Assembly: GCF_900099765.1 (NCBI RefSeq)
Contig: NZ_FNDX01000005.1
Span: 1 to 64,000, forward strand
Source: Paenibacillus typhae
GTDB taxonomy: Bacteria > Bacillota > Bacilli > Paenibacillales > Paenibacillaceae
DNA: 64,000 bases
Direction of reading: 5' to 3'
The translations under genes and the position numbers were made by a program. The notes beneath the pieces were generated by a model, which saw nothing but the letters and a program-made list of their open reading frames with translations, searched no databases and had not been told where the DNA came from. This document shows, piece after piece, positions 51,193 to 60,942 of the stretch. Numbering within the stretch: the first letter of the stretch is position 1; each line of letters opens with the position of its first letter.

Positions 51193-52089
51193 ATGTTCAA
51201 AGAAGAGGCGGTCCGGCTGGCGATTGCGCCCATTGCCTGGACCAACGATGATATGCCTGAGCTGGGCGGGAACAACACCTTCGAGCAGTGCATCAGCGAG
51301 ATGGCACTGGCCGGGTTTCAGGGCAGCGAGGTCGGCAACAAGTATCCGCGTTCTCCGGAGGTGCTGCACCAAGCGCTCGGGCTGCGCGGCCTGCAGATTG
51401 CCAGCGCCTGGTTCAGCGCGCATCTGACGGTGCGGCCGTACGAGGAGACGGCTGAAGCTTTTGTTGCACACCGTGACTTTCTGCATGCCATGGGAGCCAA
51501 GGTCATTGTCGTCTCCGAGCAGGGCCGGAGCATCCAGGGGCAGATGGATACGCCGCTGTTTGATGCCAAGCCTGTCTTTTCAGAGGACGAGTGGACGCTA
51601 CTCGCCGAAGGCTTAGGTAAGCTGGGCCGTCTTGCCGCTGAAAAAGGGATGGCCATCGTCTACCATCACCATATGGGCACCGGAGTGCAGACGGCCGCGG
51701 AAATAGCCCGGCTGATGGAGCTCACGGATCCGGCTGAGGTGTCCCTGCTATTTGATACCGGGCATCTGGCCTTTTCCGGAGAGAATCCGCTTGAGGTGCT
51801 GCGCACCCATCTTCCTCGGATCAAGCATGTCCATTTAAAGGACATCCGTCCGGAAGTGGTTCAGCGTGTAAAGGCCGAGAAGCTCAGCTTCCTGCAGGCG
51901 GTAAAAGCGGGTGCGTTTACTGTTCCCGGGGATGGCTGCATCGAATTCGCCGGTATTTTTGCTGAACTGGCCGGTTCGTCCTATACGGGCTGGTTCGTAG
52001 TTGAGGCGGAGCAGGACCCGGCGCTGGCCGACCCGCTGGAATATGCGATCAAGGCACGGAAGTATATCCGGGAAACCAGCGGGCTGTAA
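51193..52089 (+). CDS. iolE: Inosose dehydratase
   Basis: A 298-residue TIM-barrel protein of the AP-endonuclease-2-like family that dehydrates 2-keto-myo-inositol. It shows [38 protein letters not shown] at the start, [36 protein letters not shown] with the metal-binding Asp and His, and [15 protein letters not shown] 51193 is preferred to the TTG at 51190. It ends the unit; an IolJ aldolase and an inositol transporter are not in this window. Confidence 0.93.
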   Translation: MFKEEAVRLAIAPIAWTNDDMPELGGNNTFEQCISEMALAGFQGSEVGNKYPRSPEVLHQALGLRGLQIASAWFSAHLTVRPYEETAEAFVAHRDFLHAMGAKVIVVSEQGRSIQGQMDTPLFDAKPVFSEDEWTLLAEGLGKLGRLAAEKGMAIVYHHHMGTGVQTAAEIARLMELTDPAEVSLLFDTGHLAFSGENPLEVLRTHLPRIKHVHLKDIRPEVVQRVKAEKLSFLQAVKAGAFTVPGDGCIEFAGIFAELAGSSYTGWFVVEAEQDPALADPLEYAIKARKYIRETSGL

Positions 52090-52810
52090 GTTAGATGGTG
52101 TAAGGTGCAGATTCAGGTAAGGGCAGCTGAAATGCGCACTGGAAGGCACCAAAATATGCCTTCGTTATCCAGTACCAGAATCAAGTTGGCGTGCTCGACG
52201 GCAGAGAGGCGGTGGGTGGATATCAGCGTGCGGGCTACGGGTAGACAGATTTTTCCTCAGTGTGCACACGAACGGGAAAATCCCCTTAACGGGCCCCAAG
52301 CAGGGTCCGTATTGCCCGAATAAGGGGAAAAATCCCCTTAATGAGCCCAACCTGTGCCCCAAGTTTGGGCAGCGCTGAATTAGCGAGCAACCGTCTCCTG
52401 CCTTTACTTACATCCATCAAACGCGGCGGCCTAAGCACACTCTCTCGGCTACCAGTGCAGAGCCTATTTTTTGGCTCGAGATTAATAGCTTCAAACCTAT
52501 CACCCCTCAGGGTGATTTTCTGCTGTACGGGAACTGTTCGGAAACAGTGGAGGTCCTGCTTTTCTATGTTTTCCCGTGTATCCGTCCAATCAGTACCGTG
52601 CTATCTCCAATCTAAGCAATCTATGCAATCTATCTCTATCTATCTGAATATATACCTGTTATCCCGTCCCGCACTGATTCCGCCGCCTTAAACGGCTCTC
52701 CTCCACAGCGGAATCTTGCGGCTGCATCCGGTTTCTTCCTATAGTGTATTTTAGTGTCTTTCATGCAGAGCGGGGAAGAAAAAGTACCCATTAAATGTCA
52801 ATTTTACCCT
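52090..52810. other. Non-coding region with decayed repeats
   Basis: Between iolE and the next promoter no gene is supported. At 52228-52345 two copies of a GGGGAAAAATCCCCTTAA-type motif and a GGGCCCCAAGCAGGGTCC phrase recall the 51-bp repeats at 32612-32852. The short frame at 52341-52691 has no ribosome-binding site and no recognisable protein. Confidence 0.55.
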
Positions 52811-52835
52811 TTGGCCGGGTCCGGGGAGCTTGTGC

Positions 52836-52841
52836 TATAAT
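52836..52841 (+). promoter_or_regulatory. Extended -10 element ahead of the membrane AraC regulator
   Basis: TGTGCTATAAT carries TG upstream of TATAAT. The -35 candidate TTGGCC (52811-52816) is spaced 19 bases. Confidence 0.5.
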
Positions 52842-52854
52842 GGCAGAAATCCGA

Positions 52855-52887
52855 ATATAGGCTCGTCTGTGATTCATGAGCCTATAT
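52855..52887 (+). promoter_or_regulatory. Perfect leader hairpin
   Basis: ATATAGGCTC and GAGCCTATAT form a perfect 10-bp inverted repeat with a 13-base loop right after the promoter. It is not followed by T, so it may be an operator or an RNA-stability hairpin. Confidence 0.5.
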
Positions 52888-53046
52888 ATTGATTAACCAT
52901 ATTAAGGTTTCATCTTTTCCTGCAGAAACGGCCCTGTCCCGGAAAGGACACAGCCCTTATTATAAACAGCTGCCTTCCGGGCAGCATATGCACCTGAACG
53001 GCCCGACTGCGGCCTGGTATCCTACGGTGGTGGAGGAGGTTGTCTA

Positions 53047-55296
53047 TTGTTTCGTACCTGGTATCGCCGATTACTGCTTTCCTATTTCCCTATTTTTCTG
53101 CTCACCGTTACGATTTTGATCTTTGCCTCGTTTGTGTTTATTAATGATATCTCCCGGATGGAAACGAAAAAAGCGGACCGGATCTCCGCCAGCTATCTCA
53201 AGGATAATATCGACAAGACAATCAGGGAAGTGGAGCTGTCTGTGCTGGAGTCAGTGGAGCGCAGCGATGTCTACAAGCAGTATTTCAATAACACCGGCAA
53301 GCCGGATACCGGCTCTGTTTATGCGGTTGCCCAGAGTCTGCGCAGCCTCATTCAAGGCTCCTCCTACATTCAGTCTGTGTATCTGTATGACAAGATTAAT
53401 GAAAGCGTTTTAACAGAAACTGGATTAAAGGATCTCTCCGGCTTTATAGACGAAGACTGGATCAGGCAGGTTACCTCCGGACCGCTGCCAGAGGGCTGGC
53501 AGCCTGTCCGCAGCTATAAAACGGAACTGGTACAGCGTACACCAATACGTGTGCTTACTATTAATAAAGCGATGCCGCTGCCCTTCGGCTCTGAGGGAGT
53601 GCTGGTCATCAATGTCAAAATGAGCGGGATTGAGCAGCTTGTGGACAGTATGGTTAACCAGCAGCTTTCTTTCGTGACGATTCTGGGCAGTGATGGAAAT
53701 ACAGTTTACCAGGCCCATTCCGACCATATCGGTGCGAAGAGCGGTAAGCAGCTGAATACACTTCAGCTGAAGCGGCTCGGCTGGACTTTTGTGAGCGGGA
53801 TCAAGGCGGGCAACCTGTTCGGCTGGGTATCCGTCGTTTCCTATCTGTGGGTGGCTATTGCCATCGGGACAGTAATCTGTGCAATCTTTTACCTGGTCTA
53901 TGTGACCCGGCGCAATTATAAACCGATTCAGGTGATTATGAACCGCATTGAAGGCCATCAGATCCGGCGGATGGATCAGTCGACCGACAGGCCGGATGAG
54001 ATGATGCTGATTGACGGGGTGCTGGAGGATCTGATCAACCACATGACCGATTATGACCGGAAAAGCCGGGAGAACCTGCTGCTGCAGCGCAGCAAGCTGT
54101 TCAACGATCTGCTGCACAGCGAGCGGCTGGATGATGTTATCGGGCGGCTTGCAGAGCTGTCCCCGCTTACGGGGGCCGACGCCACTTCCCGGTTTACTGT
54201 GGTGCTCAGTGAAATTAACCGCTATGAGCGGGTATTTGAGGAGCGCTATACCCGGGGCGACCAGAATACGCTTAAGTTCGCCCTGATGAATGTGTTTCAG
54301 GAGCTTGCGCGTAACGCCGAGCTGCAGGGCTGGGCGGAATGGGTCGGAACGCGGCGGGTGGCGATTCTTTTCCTGTCGACCGGCAGCGATGAGGAAATGA
54401 CCGGGCGGATTCGTCTCTTTGCCGAGAACTGCCGCACATGGGTGGAGCAGAACCTGCGGATTTCGCTCAGCTTTGGCATCGGTCCGGCGGCGGTCGGTCC
54501 GGGTACTATCCGCGAATCCTATGCGGCAGCCGAGCATGTCATGCAGCATAAGCTGCTCAGGAATGAGGCTGTCGCCCTGGCTGAATACGGGGAGGCACGC
54601 CAGCCGCTGCTGGAGACCTATACTTATCTGCAGATGATTGCCGAGTTCGTCAAACAGTTCCGGATGTCGAGCGGCGGGTGGCGGGAGCAGCTGGAGCGGA
54701 TTTTTGAAGCCTTCAAACAAAATTTCCTCCAGGATGATGATATCCGCTCCCTGATCCAGGCGATGCTGCAGATGCTCAGCCGTGAGGTAGCCGTGATGTC
54801 GGAGGAGCTGCAGGATGAGCTGTCGGCAGAGAATGCCCAGATTCGGCTGAAGGAGCTGGAGGAGGCCGAGTCCCTGGATGAGATGAAGGGGATTCTGCTT
54901 GAGTATCTGACCGATTTATTCCGCACCTATGTCTCGGCAAGTGAGACCAAGAGCTACCGGGCGATGGTCACCGAGATGAAAAAGTATATCGAGGAGAACT
55001 TTGCCAATCCCGATCTTTCCCTGAAGCATCTGAGCGACCGGTTTCAGGTTTCGGGCAAATATGCCAGCTATCTGTTCAAAACCGAATTTAAAATGAAGTT
55101 CGTCGACTTCGTTACGGAGCTCCGGATGAAGGAGGCCGAACAGCTGCTGGCGGAAACAGATTCCCCGCTGCAGGACATTGCGCTTCAGGTAGGCTATGCC
55201 AATGCGATTACATTCGGCAGAGTATTCAAACGGATTGCCGGCATCACACCAGGGGACTACCGTCTGCTCAAACGCCGTGAATCGGGTAAAGCCTGA
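53047..55296 (+). CDS. Membrane-bound AraC-family regulator (YesS-like)
   Basis: A 749-residue protein with a first membrane helix (~9-30), an extracytoplasmic sensor (~35-260), a second helix (~265-285), a long cytoplasmic part and a C-terminal AraC HTH (~650-745). The HTH contains LSLKHLSDRFQVSGKYASYLFKTEFKMKFVDFVTELR, LQDIALQVGYANAITFGRVFKRIAGITPGDYR. Such regulators sense sugars or oligosaccharides outside and control neighbouring transporter genes. TTG 53047 has GGAGGAGG at ideal spacing. It is transcribed in the same direction as, and just upstream of, the ABC importer operon and is the likely activator. Confidence 0.9.
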   Translation: MFRTWYRRLLLSYFPIFLLTVTILIFASFVFINDISRMETKKADRISASYLKDNIDKTIREVELSVLESVERSDVYKQYFNNTGKPDTGSVYAVAQSLRSLIQGSSYIQSVYLYDKINESVLTETGLKDLSGFIDEDWIRQVTSGPLPEGWQPVRSYKTELVQRTPIRVLTINKAMPLPFGSEGVLVINVKMSGIEQLVDSMVNQQLSFVTILGSDGNTVYQAHSDHIGAKSGKQLNTLQLKRLGWTFVSGIKAGNLFGWVSVVSYLWVAIAIGTVICAIFYLVYVTRRNYKPIQVIMNRIEGHQIRRMDQSTDRPDEMMLIDGVLEDLINHMTDYDRKSRENLLLQRSKLFNDLLHSERLDDVIGRLAELSPLTGADATSRFTVVLSEINRYERVFEERYTRGDQNTLKFALMNVFQELARNAELQGWAEWVGTRRVAILFLSTGSDEEMTGRIRLFAENCRTWVEQNLRISLSFGIGPAAVGPGTIRESYAAAEHVMQHKLLRNEAVALAEYGEARQPLLETYTYLQMIAEFVKQFRMSSGGWREQLERIFEAFKQNFLQDDDIRSLIQAMLQMLSREVAVMSEELQDELSAENAQIRLKELEEAESLDEMKGILLEYLTDLFRTYVSASETKSYRAMVTEMKKYIEENFANPDLSLKHLSDRFQVSGKYASYLFKTEFKMKFVDFVTELRMKEAEQLLAETDSPLQDIALQVGYANAITFGRVFKRIAGITPGDYRLLKRRESGKA

Positions 55297-55375
55297 GGAG
55301 CAGGCCCGCTTCAGCTTGTACAATGACACTGGGCATGTCCGCAGGGACACAGCTGGCCGAAGCGCCGTGAAACCA

Positions 55376-55438
55376 GCCGCAGGACTGGCCCGCATACGCT
55401 CTTAAATGGGTATGCGGGCCGGTCCTGCGGCCTTTTTT
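55376..55438 (+). terminator. Terminator after the membrane AraC gene
   Basis: CCGCAGGACTGGCCCGCATAC pairs with GTATGCGGGCCGGTCCTGCGG (one mismatch-type G-T), then CCTTTTTT. Confidence 0.92.
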
Positions 55439-55452
55439 CAGCCTTTTGAAAG

Positions 55453-55489
55453 CGGTTTATCATACGAAAATGGTTGGTCCGATAAACCG
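55453..55489. promoter_or_regulatory. Inverted repeat CGGTTTATC-N19-GATAAACCG
   Basis: Perfect 9-bp arms, ~230 bases before the binding-protein gene; candidate operator. Confidence 0.45.
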
Positions 55490-55717
55490 GAAGTCCGAAT
55501 TTCAGGCGTTTTTGCAATCCGAAACAGGTTTATTGTCAGAGCTCCGGAAAGTGTGGAATACTGTGGTCATCCCGGAACCTTAGGCGGCCAGAAAGTAAAG
55601 GCGGCGTAAGCGTAAAAAGCATTCTTTTCTGAAGAAGGGCGGTACGGGAGCTCGGATGTGAGGTTGGGGGATTCATAAAGTCACCATTATAGCCGAAGAG
55701 GCGAAGGAGATGGCACA

Positions 55718-57331
55718 ATGACAGTGAATGCAAACCAGAAAGTTCTGAAGAAGGCACTGGGAATCGGGTTAAGCGCAGTAATGGGGATGTCCCTGCTGGC
55801 CGGATGTTCCTCCAATGCAAATGGAAACACTAACACGGCGTCAAACGGAGGAACAGCAACCGACGGGGGCAGTAAAGAGCGCGTTACGCTTAAGGTGGAA
55901 ATCTTCGACCGTGGTAACAGTCCTGCGCCGTATACCATTACCAACAACTATCTCTCCAATATGGTGCAGGAACGGTTCGGTGATCCGAACAACATTGATG
56001 TCGAATATGTTCCGGTTCAGCGCTCCGAGGAAGTTACAAAACTGAACGTACTGATGGCCAGCAACACCGATGTGCCTGATATTGTGTTCACTTATGATTC
56101 CAGCGTGTTCTACCGTTACGCCCAGCAGGGTGGTCTGACGGATGTCGGAGCGCTGCTTGATGAGCACGGGCCGAATCTGAAAAAATTCCTCGGTGAGGAT
56201 ACACTGGCATTCGGGCAGCTTGACGGGAAGCAGATGTCCATTCCGGGTAAGCGGGCAATCACCGGACGTTACACCTCCTACATCCGCCAGGATTGGCTGG
56301 ATAAGCTGGGCCTGCCGGTGCCGACCACAACAGATGAGCTGTACACTACTTTGAAAGCGTTTAAAGATAAAGATCCGGGCGGTCTCGGCAGCAAAAATAT
56401 TCCGATGGGCATGGCGCTCGCTCCGGCCCAGTTCGAGACACTGATCTATTCCTTCATCAAACCGATAAAGGGCGATCTGACTTACGGCCAGCGCTATGAG
56501 CTGCCGCTGCATGACGGCTTCAAGGATGCGATGCAATTCCTGAACAAGCTCTACAATGAAGGGCTGGTCAGCCAGGACTTCAGCCTGGATGAAGATAAAA
56601 CGCAGCTGTCAAAGGATATCCAGAACGGCAATGTCGGCTTCTGGTCGGAAGATGTGGACAATATCTTCTACGCAGAAGGTACATTGGATAATCTCTATAA
56701 AAATGTACCGGGCAGCAAAGTGACGGCGGCAGATGTCCTGACTAACGCCAACGAGGGCAACAAGTACATTAAATCGCGTTATGCCTCTAACGGGATGTAC
56801 ATCATGATTCCGAAGAGCAGCAAACGTGCCGTGGAGGCCATTAAATATCTGGACTGGATGGCTTCGGACAACAATCTTATCGATATTTACAGCGGGGTTG
56901 AAGGCGAAAACTATGATCTGGTTGACGGTATCCCGGTAGTTAAAGCGGATGTTGCCCAGGAGTTTGCTGACCGTCTGTTCAATGCAGGCGACATGGCGAT
57001 CATCTCTAACGGCAAGAACATCGGCGACCAGGCAACCAATGAAAAAGCTTGGATCAGCGGCTTCCCTGAACGCAACCAGGAAATGCTGAAGCAATCCATT
57101 GATATTGCCAACACCGATACGGTTGGACCTATCGTCTTCGGTAAACCGATTGAAGCGGAATCCAAGTACGGGACCACCCTCAGTGACAAGCTGTCAGTAA
57201 TTATTGTAAAGACAGCAATGGCTAAACCAGAGCAGTTCGAAGCGGTTTACGAGCAGGAAATGAAGGATTTCATGTCCCTGGGCGGAACCCAGCTGAAAGA
57301 AGAGCTGGAAGCAGCTTTGAAGGATCTGTAA
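55718..57331 (+). CDS. ABC sugar-binding lipoprotein (family 1, LplA/YtcQ-like)
   Basis: A 537-residue extracellular solute-binding lipoprotein: lipobox LLAGC with Cys30, a Asn/Thr/Gly spacer, then a two-lobed binding fold. It contains DIVFTYDSSVFYRYAQQGGLTDVGALLDEHGPNLKKFL, GKRAITGRYTSYIRQDWLDKLGLPVPTT and KYLDWMASDNNLIDIYSGVEGENYDLVDGIPV, the last being a hallmark of the oligosaccharide-binding LplA/YtcQ group. It delivers ligand to the two permeases downstream. No ATPase gene is linked; such systems commonly use a shared MsmX-type ATPase encoded elsewhere. AAGGAGA precedes the ATG. Confidence 0.92.
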   Translation: MTVNANQKVLKKALGIGLSAVMGMSLLAGCSSNANGNTNTASNGGTATDGGSKERVTLKVEIFDRGNSPAPYTITNNYLSNMVQERFGDPNNIDVEYVPVQRSEEVTKLNVLMASNTDVPDIVFTYDSSVFYRYAQQGGLTDVGALLDEHGPNLKKFLGEDTLAFGQLDGKQMSIPGKRAITGRYTSYIRQDWLDKLGLPVPTTTDELYTTLKAFKDKDPGGLGSKNIPMGMALAPAQFETLIYSFIKPIKGDLTYGQRYELPLHDGFKDAMQFLNKLYNEGLVSQDFSLDEDKTQLSKDIQNGNVGFWSEDVDNIFYAEGTLDNLYKNVPGSKVTAADVLTNANEGNKYIKSRYASNGMYIMIPKSSKRAVEAIKYLDWMASDNNLIDIYSGVEGENYDLVDGIPVVKADVAQEFADRLFNAGDMAIISNGKNIGDQATNEKAWISGFPERNQEMLKQSIDIANTDTVGPIVFGKPIEAESKYGTTLSDKLSVIIVKTAMAKPEQFEAVYEQEMKDFMSLGGTQLKEELEAALKDL

Positions 57332-57412
57332 GCACACTAAATATAAAAAAGAGAACCGGAGGGAGCTGGTACGCCGCTTCATCCGGTTTTTCTTCCCAAG
57401 GAGGGAACCGGC

Positions 57413-58315
57413 TTGAGTAAAGTCAGCTACTTGAAGCGGTATTGGCAAATGTACGCACTGCTCTCACTGCCACTTATCTACTTTTTTATCTTCCGCTACG
57501 GACCGATGTACGGCGTGCAGATAGCCTTCAAGGATTTTAATCTGTTTCAGGGGATCGGCGGCAGTGAATGGATCGGCCTCGACGCCTTCCGCGAAGTTTT
57601 TAACATGAGAGAGTTTTACACCTCACTGCGCAACACCTTTATGCTTAATTTTCTGGATCTGGTAGTCTCTTTCCCCGCCCCTATTATTCTGGCAATCATG
57701 CTGTATGAAATTAAGAGTGCCTGGTTCAAAAAGATTTCGCAGACCATTCTTTACATTCCTCACTTCATTTCCTGGGTTATTATCGGGGGGATTGTCTATC
57801 AATTGTTCGGCAACCAGTCCGGTATGATTAACGAGGTACTGCAAGGTCTGGGGCTGAACCCGATTCCTTTTCTGACTGAAAAAGGTCCATGGCTCGTAAC
57901 TTACCTGTTTACAGGAGTCTGGCAGAGCGCCGGCTGGGGAACGATTCTCTATCTGGCAGCACTAACCGGCGTAAACAGAGAGCTGTTTGAAGCAGCTGAG
58001 GTTGACGGAGCAACACGGATGAAGAAGATCTGGTATATTACGCTGCCAAGCATTAAGCCGACGATCGTTACCCTGCTTATTCTCAATCTTGGTAAAATGG
58101 TCAGCATCGGCTTCGACCGGCCGTATGTTATCGGAAATACGGCGGTACGTGAATATTCCGATGTGCTGAGTACCTTTGTCTACCGGATCGGCCTTGAGTC
58201 CGGCCAGTACACACTGGCTACCGTAGTCGGATTGTTCCAGGCTGTGGTCGGCCTTGTATTCATTCTTGGCTCCAACTATATTTCGAAAAAAATGACCGGA
58301 AACGGTATTATCTGA
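57413..58315 (+). CDS. ABC sugar transporter permease (LplB/YteP-like)
   Basis: A 300-residue membrane protein with six helices. The start RYWQMYALLSLPLIYFFIFRYGPMYGVQIAFKDFN is typical of LplB-type permeases. The EAA loop reads EAAEVDGATRMKKIWYITLPSIKPT and contacts the ATPase. TTG 57413 follows AAGGAGG. It pairs with the next gene to form the channel. Confidence 0.93.
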   Translation: MSKVSYLKRYWQMYALLSLPLIYFFIFRYGPMYGVQIAFKDFNLFQGIGGSEWIGLDAFREVFNMREFYTSLRNTFMLNFLDLVVSFPAPIILAIMLYEIKSAWFKKISQTILYIPHFISWVIIGGIVYQLFGNQSGMINEVLQGLGLNPIPFLTEKGPWLVTYLFTGVWQSAGWGTILYLAALTGVNRELFEAAEVDGATRMKKIWYITLPSIKPTIVTLLILNLGKMVSIGFDRPYVIGNTAVREYSDVLSTFVYRIGLESGQYTLATVVGLFQAVVGLVFILGSNYISKKMTGNGII

Positions 58316-58339
58316 TAAAGAGGAAGGAGGCGGAGTACT

Positions 58340-59212
58340 ATGAGTGAACGTACTTCAAACCGGATATTCGAAATTGTCATTGTTACCTGTGTGGCCTTGT
58401 TCGTTCTGTTCTGCCTGGCTCCGTTCTTGCACGTTATTGCAGTATCACTCAGCTCCAACCGGGCCATTACTTCCGGTGAAGTCACGATTTTTCCGATTGA
58501 ATTGAACTGGAATGCCTATATTCAGGTATTCTCGGATAACGCAATGATCCGCTCTCTGGGCTATACGGTGATACTTACAGCTGCAACAACCGGGCTGTGT
58601 ATGCTCTTCACCATTGCCGCAGCCTATCCATTGACCAAGGGCTATCTGAAGGGCCGTAAGACATTTATGGTTATTATCATTATTACCATGTTCTTCAGCG
58701 GAGGGATTATTCCTGAATATCTGCTGATGCGCGACCTGCGCCTGCTCGATTCCACCTGGGCGCTTATCCTTCCTGGCCTGGTCAGTCCGTTTAACCTGAT
58801 TATCCTGATCTCCTTCTTCAACAACATTCCCCAGAGTCTGGAAGAGTCGGCCGAGATCGACGGCAGCTCATTCTTCCGTACACTGGTAAGCATCGTCCTG
58901 CCGCTGTCCATGCCTGTGCTGGCTACGCTGGCCCTTTTCTATGCAGTCGGCAGATGGAACGGGTTCCAGGATGCGCTGATGTATATCAACAGCCCTGAAC
59001 TATACCCGCTGCAGCTCAAGCTGTTCCAGATGGTACAGAATAACATGGTCTCCGAGCTGACACAAATGGAGGGGGCAAGCCGCACTGCGCTGACTCCGGA
59101 AAGCCTCAAGGCAGCGACGGTTATCTTCGCTACGGTGCCGATTCTGCTGGTCTATCCGTGGCTGCAGAAGTATTTTGTCAGCGGCGTAATGCTGGGTGCC
59201 GTTAAGGGTTAA
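58340..59212 (+). CDS. ABC sugar transporter permease (LplC/YtcP-like)
   Basis: A 290-residue membrane protein with six helices; VTCVALFVLFCLAPFLHVIAVSLSSNRAI at the start and the EAA loop ESAEIDGSSFFRTLVSIVLPLSMP. The ending WLQKYFVSGVMLGAVKG is the standard C-terminus of these permeases. AGGAGG precedes the ATG, 24 bases after the first permease. Confidence 0.93.
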   Translation: MSERTSNRIFEIVIVTCVALFVLFCLAPFLHVIAVSLSSNRAITSGEVTIFPIELNWNAYIQVFSDNAMIRSLGYTVILTAATTGLCMLFTIAAAYPLTKGYLKGRKTFMVIIIITMFFSGGIIPEYLLMRDLRLLDSTWALILPGLVSPFNLIILISFFNNIPQSLEESAEIDGSSFFRTLVSIVLPLSMPVLATLALFYAVGRWNGFQDALMYINSPELYPLQLKLFQMVQNNMVSELTQMEGASRTALTPESLKAATVIFATVPILLVYPWLQKYFVSGVMLGAVKG

Positions 59213-59254
59213 CTGCCGGTTTCACGGCAGGGATAAAGAAAGGAGAGCAAGGCC

Positions 59255-60208
59255 TTGGAGGATAAAGGAGCATTTTCATTCTCAACCTGCTGGAATATGA
59301 AGCGCCATACGACAGGAGACGGGCTGCTGCGGGAAATCCGCGGGCTCGGCTTCCGCAGGGTGGAGCTGAACTATAATGTGACTGAAGAGATGCTGGGGGC
59401 GATTGAGCCGATGATTGAGCGGGGGGAGATCGGCATCTCCAGTGTTCACAATACCTTCCCTCATATTCCCGACCCCGATTACGGCACGGATTCCGTACTG
59501 CTGGGCTTCGAGGACAGGGAGAAGCGGCAGCGGGCCATCCAGCTGCTGGTCCGCTCTGCCGAGTATGCGCAGCGCTACGGTGGCGAAGCAGTAGTTGTCC
59601 ATCCCGGTGAGGTTCCTTTTCCGAATGATATCGCGAAGGAGCTGGAACAGCTCTATAGCGGTGAGGGAAAGGATTCGACCGCCTACCGCAGCAAGTGGGC
59701 GGAGCTGCTGGAGCGGCGGGAGGCGTACAGTGCCGGATATGTGCGGACTATTACGGAGAGCCTGTACGAAGTATGCGACCAGGCGGCTGCAAAAGGGCTG
59801 GAGGGCATCCGCTTCGGGATCGAGACACGCTCCCGGCCGCAGCAGATTCCGACGCTGGCCGAGGCCAAAAGAATCATCCGGGCGCTGAAGGGCGCGCCGG
59901 TCGGCATCTGGTATGATACCGGGCATGCCATTATGATGGACCGGCTGGGGCTGTACGACAGTGTGAGGGAGATGGACGGGCTGATGAATGATATTGTCGG
60001 CGTCCATATCCACGAGACGATCGGGCTCTCGGATCACTGGTGCCCCTATGTGAACAGCGGGGATATGCATTTCTATGATGCGTATCTGCCGATGATTGAA
60101 CGGGCCCAGGTCAAGGTGTATGAGCTGAAAGCGGCCTGCCGGCCGGAGGAGATTCATGAGAGCCACCGTCTGCTTGCAGCCAAGCTGGCGGCGCGGGGGG
60201 CGCTCTGA
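59255..60208 (+). CDS. Sugar phosphate isomerase/epimerase-like TIM-barrel protein
   Basis: A 317-residue member of the AP-endonuclease-2-like superfamily. It has GFRRVELNYNVTEEMLGAIEPM, SSVHNTFPHIPDPDYGTDS, GGEAVVVHPGEVPFP, GIRFGIETRSRPQQIPTLAEA, IWYDTGHAIMMDRLGL and VGVHIHETIGLSDHW with metal ligands Glu, Asp, His and His in the expected places. The substrate is probably a sugar from the adjacent importer. TTG 59255 follows AAAGGAGAG. The TGA overlaps the next gene start (TGATG). Confidence 0.85.
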   Translation: MEDKGAFSFSTCWNMKRHTTGDGLLREIRGLGFRRVELNYNVTEEMLGAIEPMIERGEIGISSVHNTFPHIPDPDYGTDSVLLGFEDREKRQRAIQLLVRSAEYAQRYGGEAVVVHPGEVPFPNDIAKELEQLYSGEGKDSTAYRSKWAELLERREAYSAGYVRTITESLYEVCDQAAAKGLEGIRFGIETRSRPQQIPTLAEAKRIIRALKGAPVGIWYDTGHAIMMDRLGLYDSVREMDGLMNDIVGVHIHETIGLSDHWCPYVNSGDMHFYDAYLPMIERAQVKVYELKAACRPEEIHESHRLLAAKLAARGAL

Positions 60209-60891
60209 TGCTGAATGCAGAGGGCGTGAAATTAAGCGGGGAAGACCGCGAGCTGGCTGCCGCTTATGCCCCGCACCTGCTATTTGACCGGAATGAGCCG
60301 TTCTACCCCGTCCGCTTCGGCGTTACGGTGCTGCGGGAAGGCGGGCCTTCTCCTTCTTTCCGGCGCAGGCTTGCTGTGAGCCGTCCCGGAGTGGAGGCTG
60401 TCGTGGAGTACGCCATTTATTATGATTACGATATTCAGCATCTCTATGATCTGGAGCATGTGTGGGTGTATATCGGCAGTAACGGGGAAGTCGCGGACGT
60501 CGAGGCCAGCTTTCACGGCAAATATCTGAAAGGGCTGCTGCGCGGCCGTACCAATCTGAGCAATATCCGCACCAGCCTGTATGTGCAGCCCGGCAAACAT
60601 GCGCTCTCACCGCTGCCTGAGGTGTTTGAGCTGCTGCCGGGCTTTGCGTCCTGTACGCAGGAGGAGGCGGGGGCGGACGGACTGATCTACGGTGACTGCT
60701 TCCGCGGGCTGCTGGCTTCGGATGAAGCGACAGATCAGAAGGTGCGCCGTTATCTGCAGACCTGCCGGTTCACTCCTTCGGGAGTCTATGGGATCTGGGA
60801 GTATGCGCACCGGAAGGACTTATTCGTTTCGTGGAACGAGCTGTTTGCTGAAATACCGGTGCGTGTGCGCAAAGAGCTGGAGCGGCTGTAA
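60208..60891 (+). CDS. Uncharacterised 227-residue protein with Vps62-like motif
   Basis: ATG 60208 overlaps the preceding stop, so it is translationally coupled. The pattern AAAYAPHLLFDRNEPFYPVRFGVTVL, then VVEYAIYYDYDIQHLYDLEHVWVYIGSNGEVADVEASFHGKYL recalls the Vps62/NPP1-like fold (xYYDYDIxHxYDxExVxVYI). No catalytic residues can be assigned with confidence. It is cytoplasmic by sequence. The coupling with a sugar isomerase and hydrolase suggests a role in handling the imported compound. Confidence 0.55.
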   Translation: MLNAEGVKLSGEDRELAAAYAPHLLFDRNEPFYPVRFGVTVLREGGPSPSFRRRLAVSRPGVEAVVEYAIYYDYDIQHLYDLEHVWVYIGSNGEVADVEASFHGKYLKGLLRGRTNLSNIRTSLYVQPGKHALSPLPEVFELLPGFASCTQEEAGADGLIYGDCFRGLLASDEATDQKVRRYLQTCRFTPSGVYGIWEYAHRKDLFVSWNELFAEIPVRVRKELERL

Positions 60892-60942
60892 TGAAACTGC
60901 CGGCGGTGCCGGGTGATAAATGCCTAACATGGAGGAATGACA

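Larger units (their letters stand above)
55297..55717. other. Leader of the ABC importer operon
   Basis: Contains the terminator of the AraC gene, a cre-like stretch (TGAAAGCGGTTTATCA, 55447-55462, weak match) and the inverted repeat described separately. No coding potential. Confidence 0.5.

Noticed and set aside
50203..51486. 427-codon minus-strand ORF across iolD and iolE
   Set aside because: It crosses two well-supported genes and their junction; no domain is visible.
52341..52691. 116-codon ORF between iolE and the AraC regulator
   Set aside because: No ribosome-binding site; the composition is irregular and it overlaps decayed repeats.
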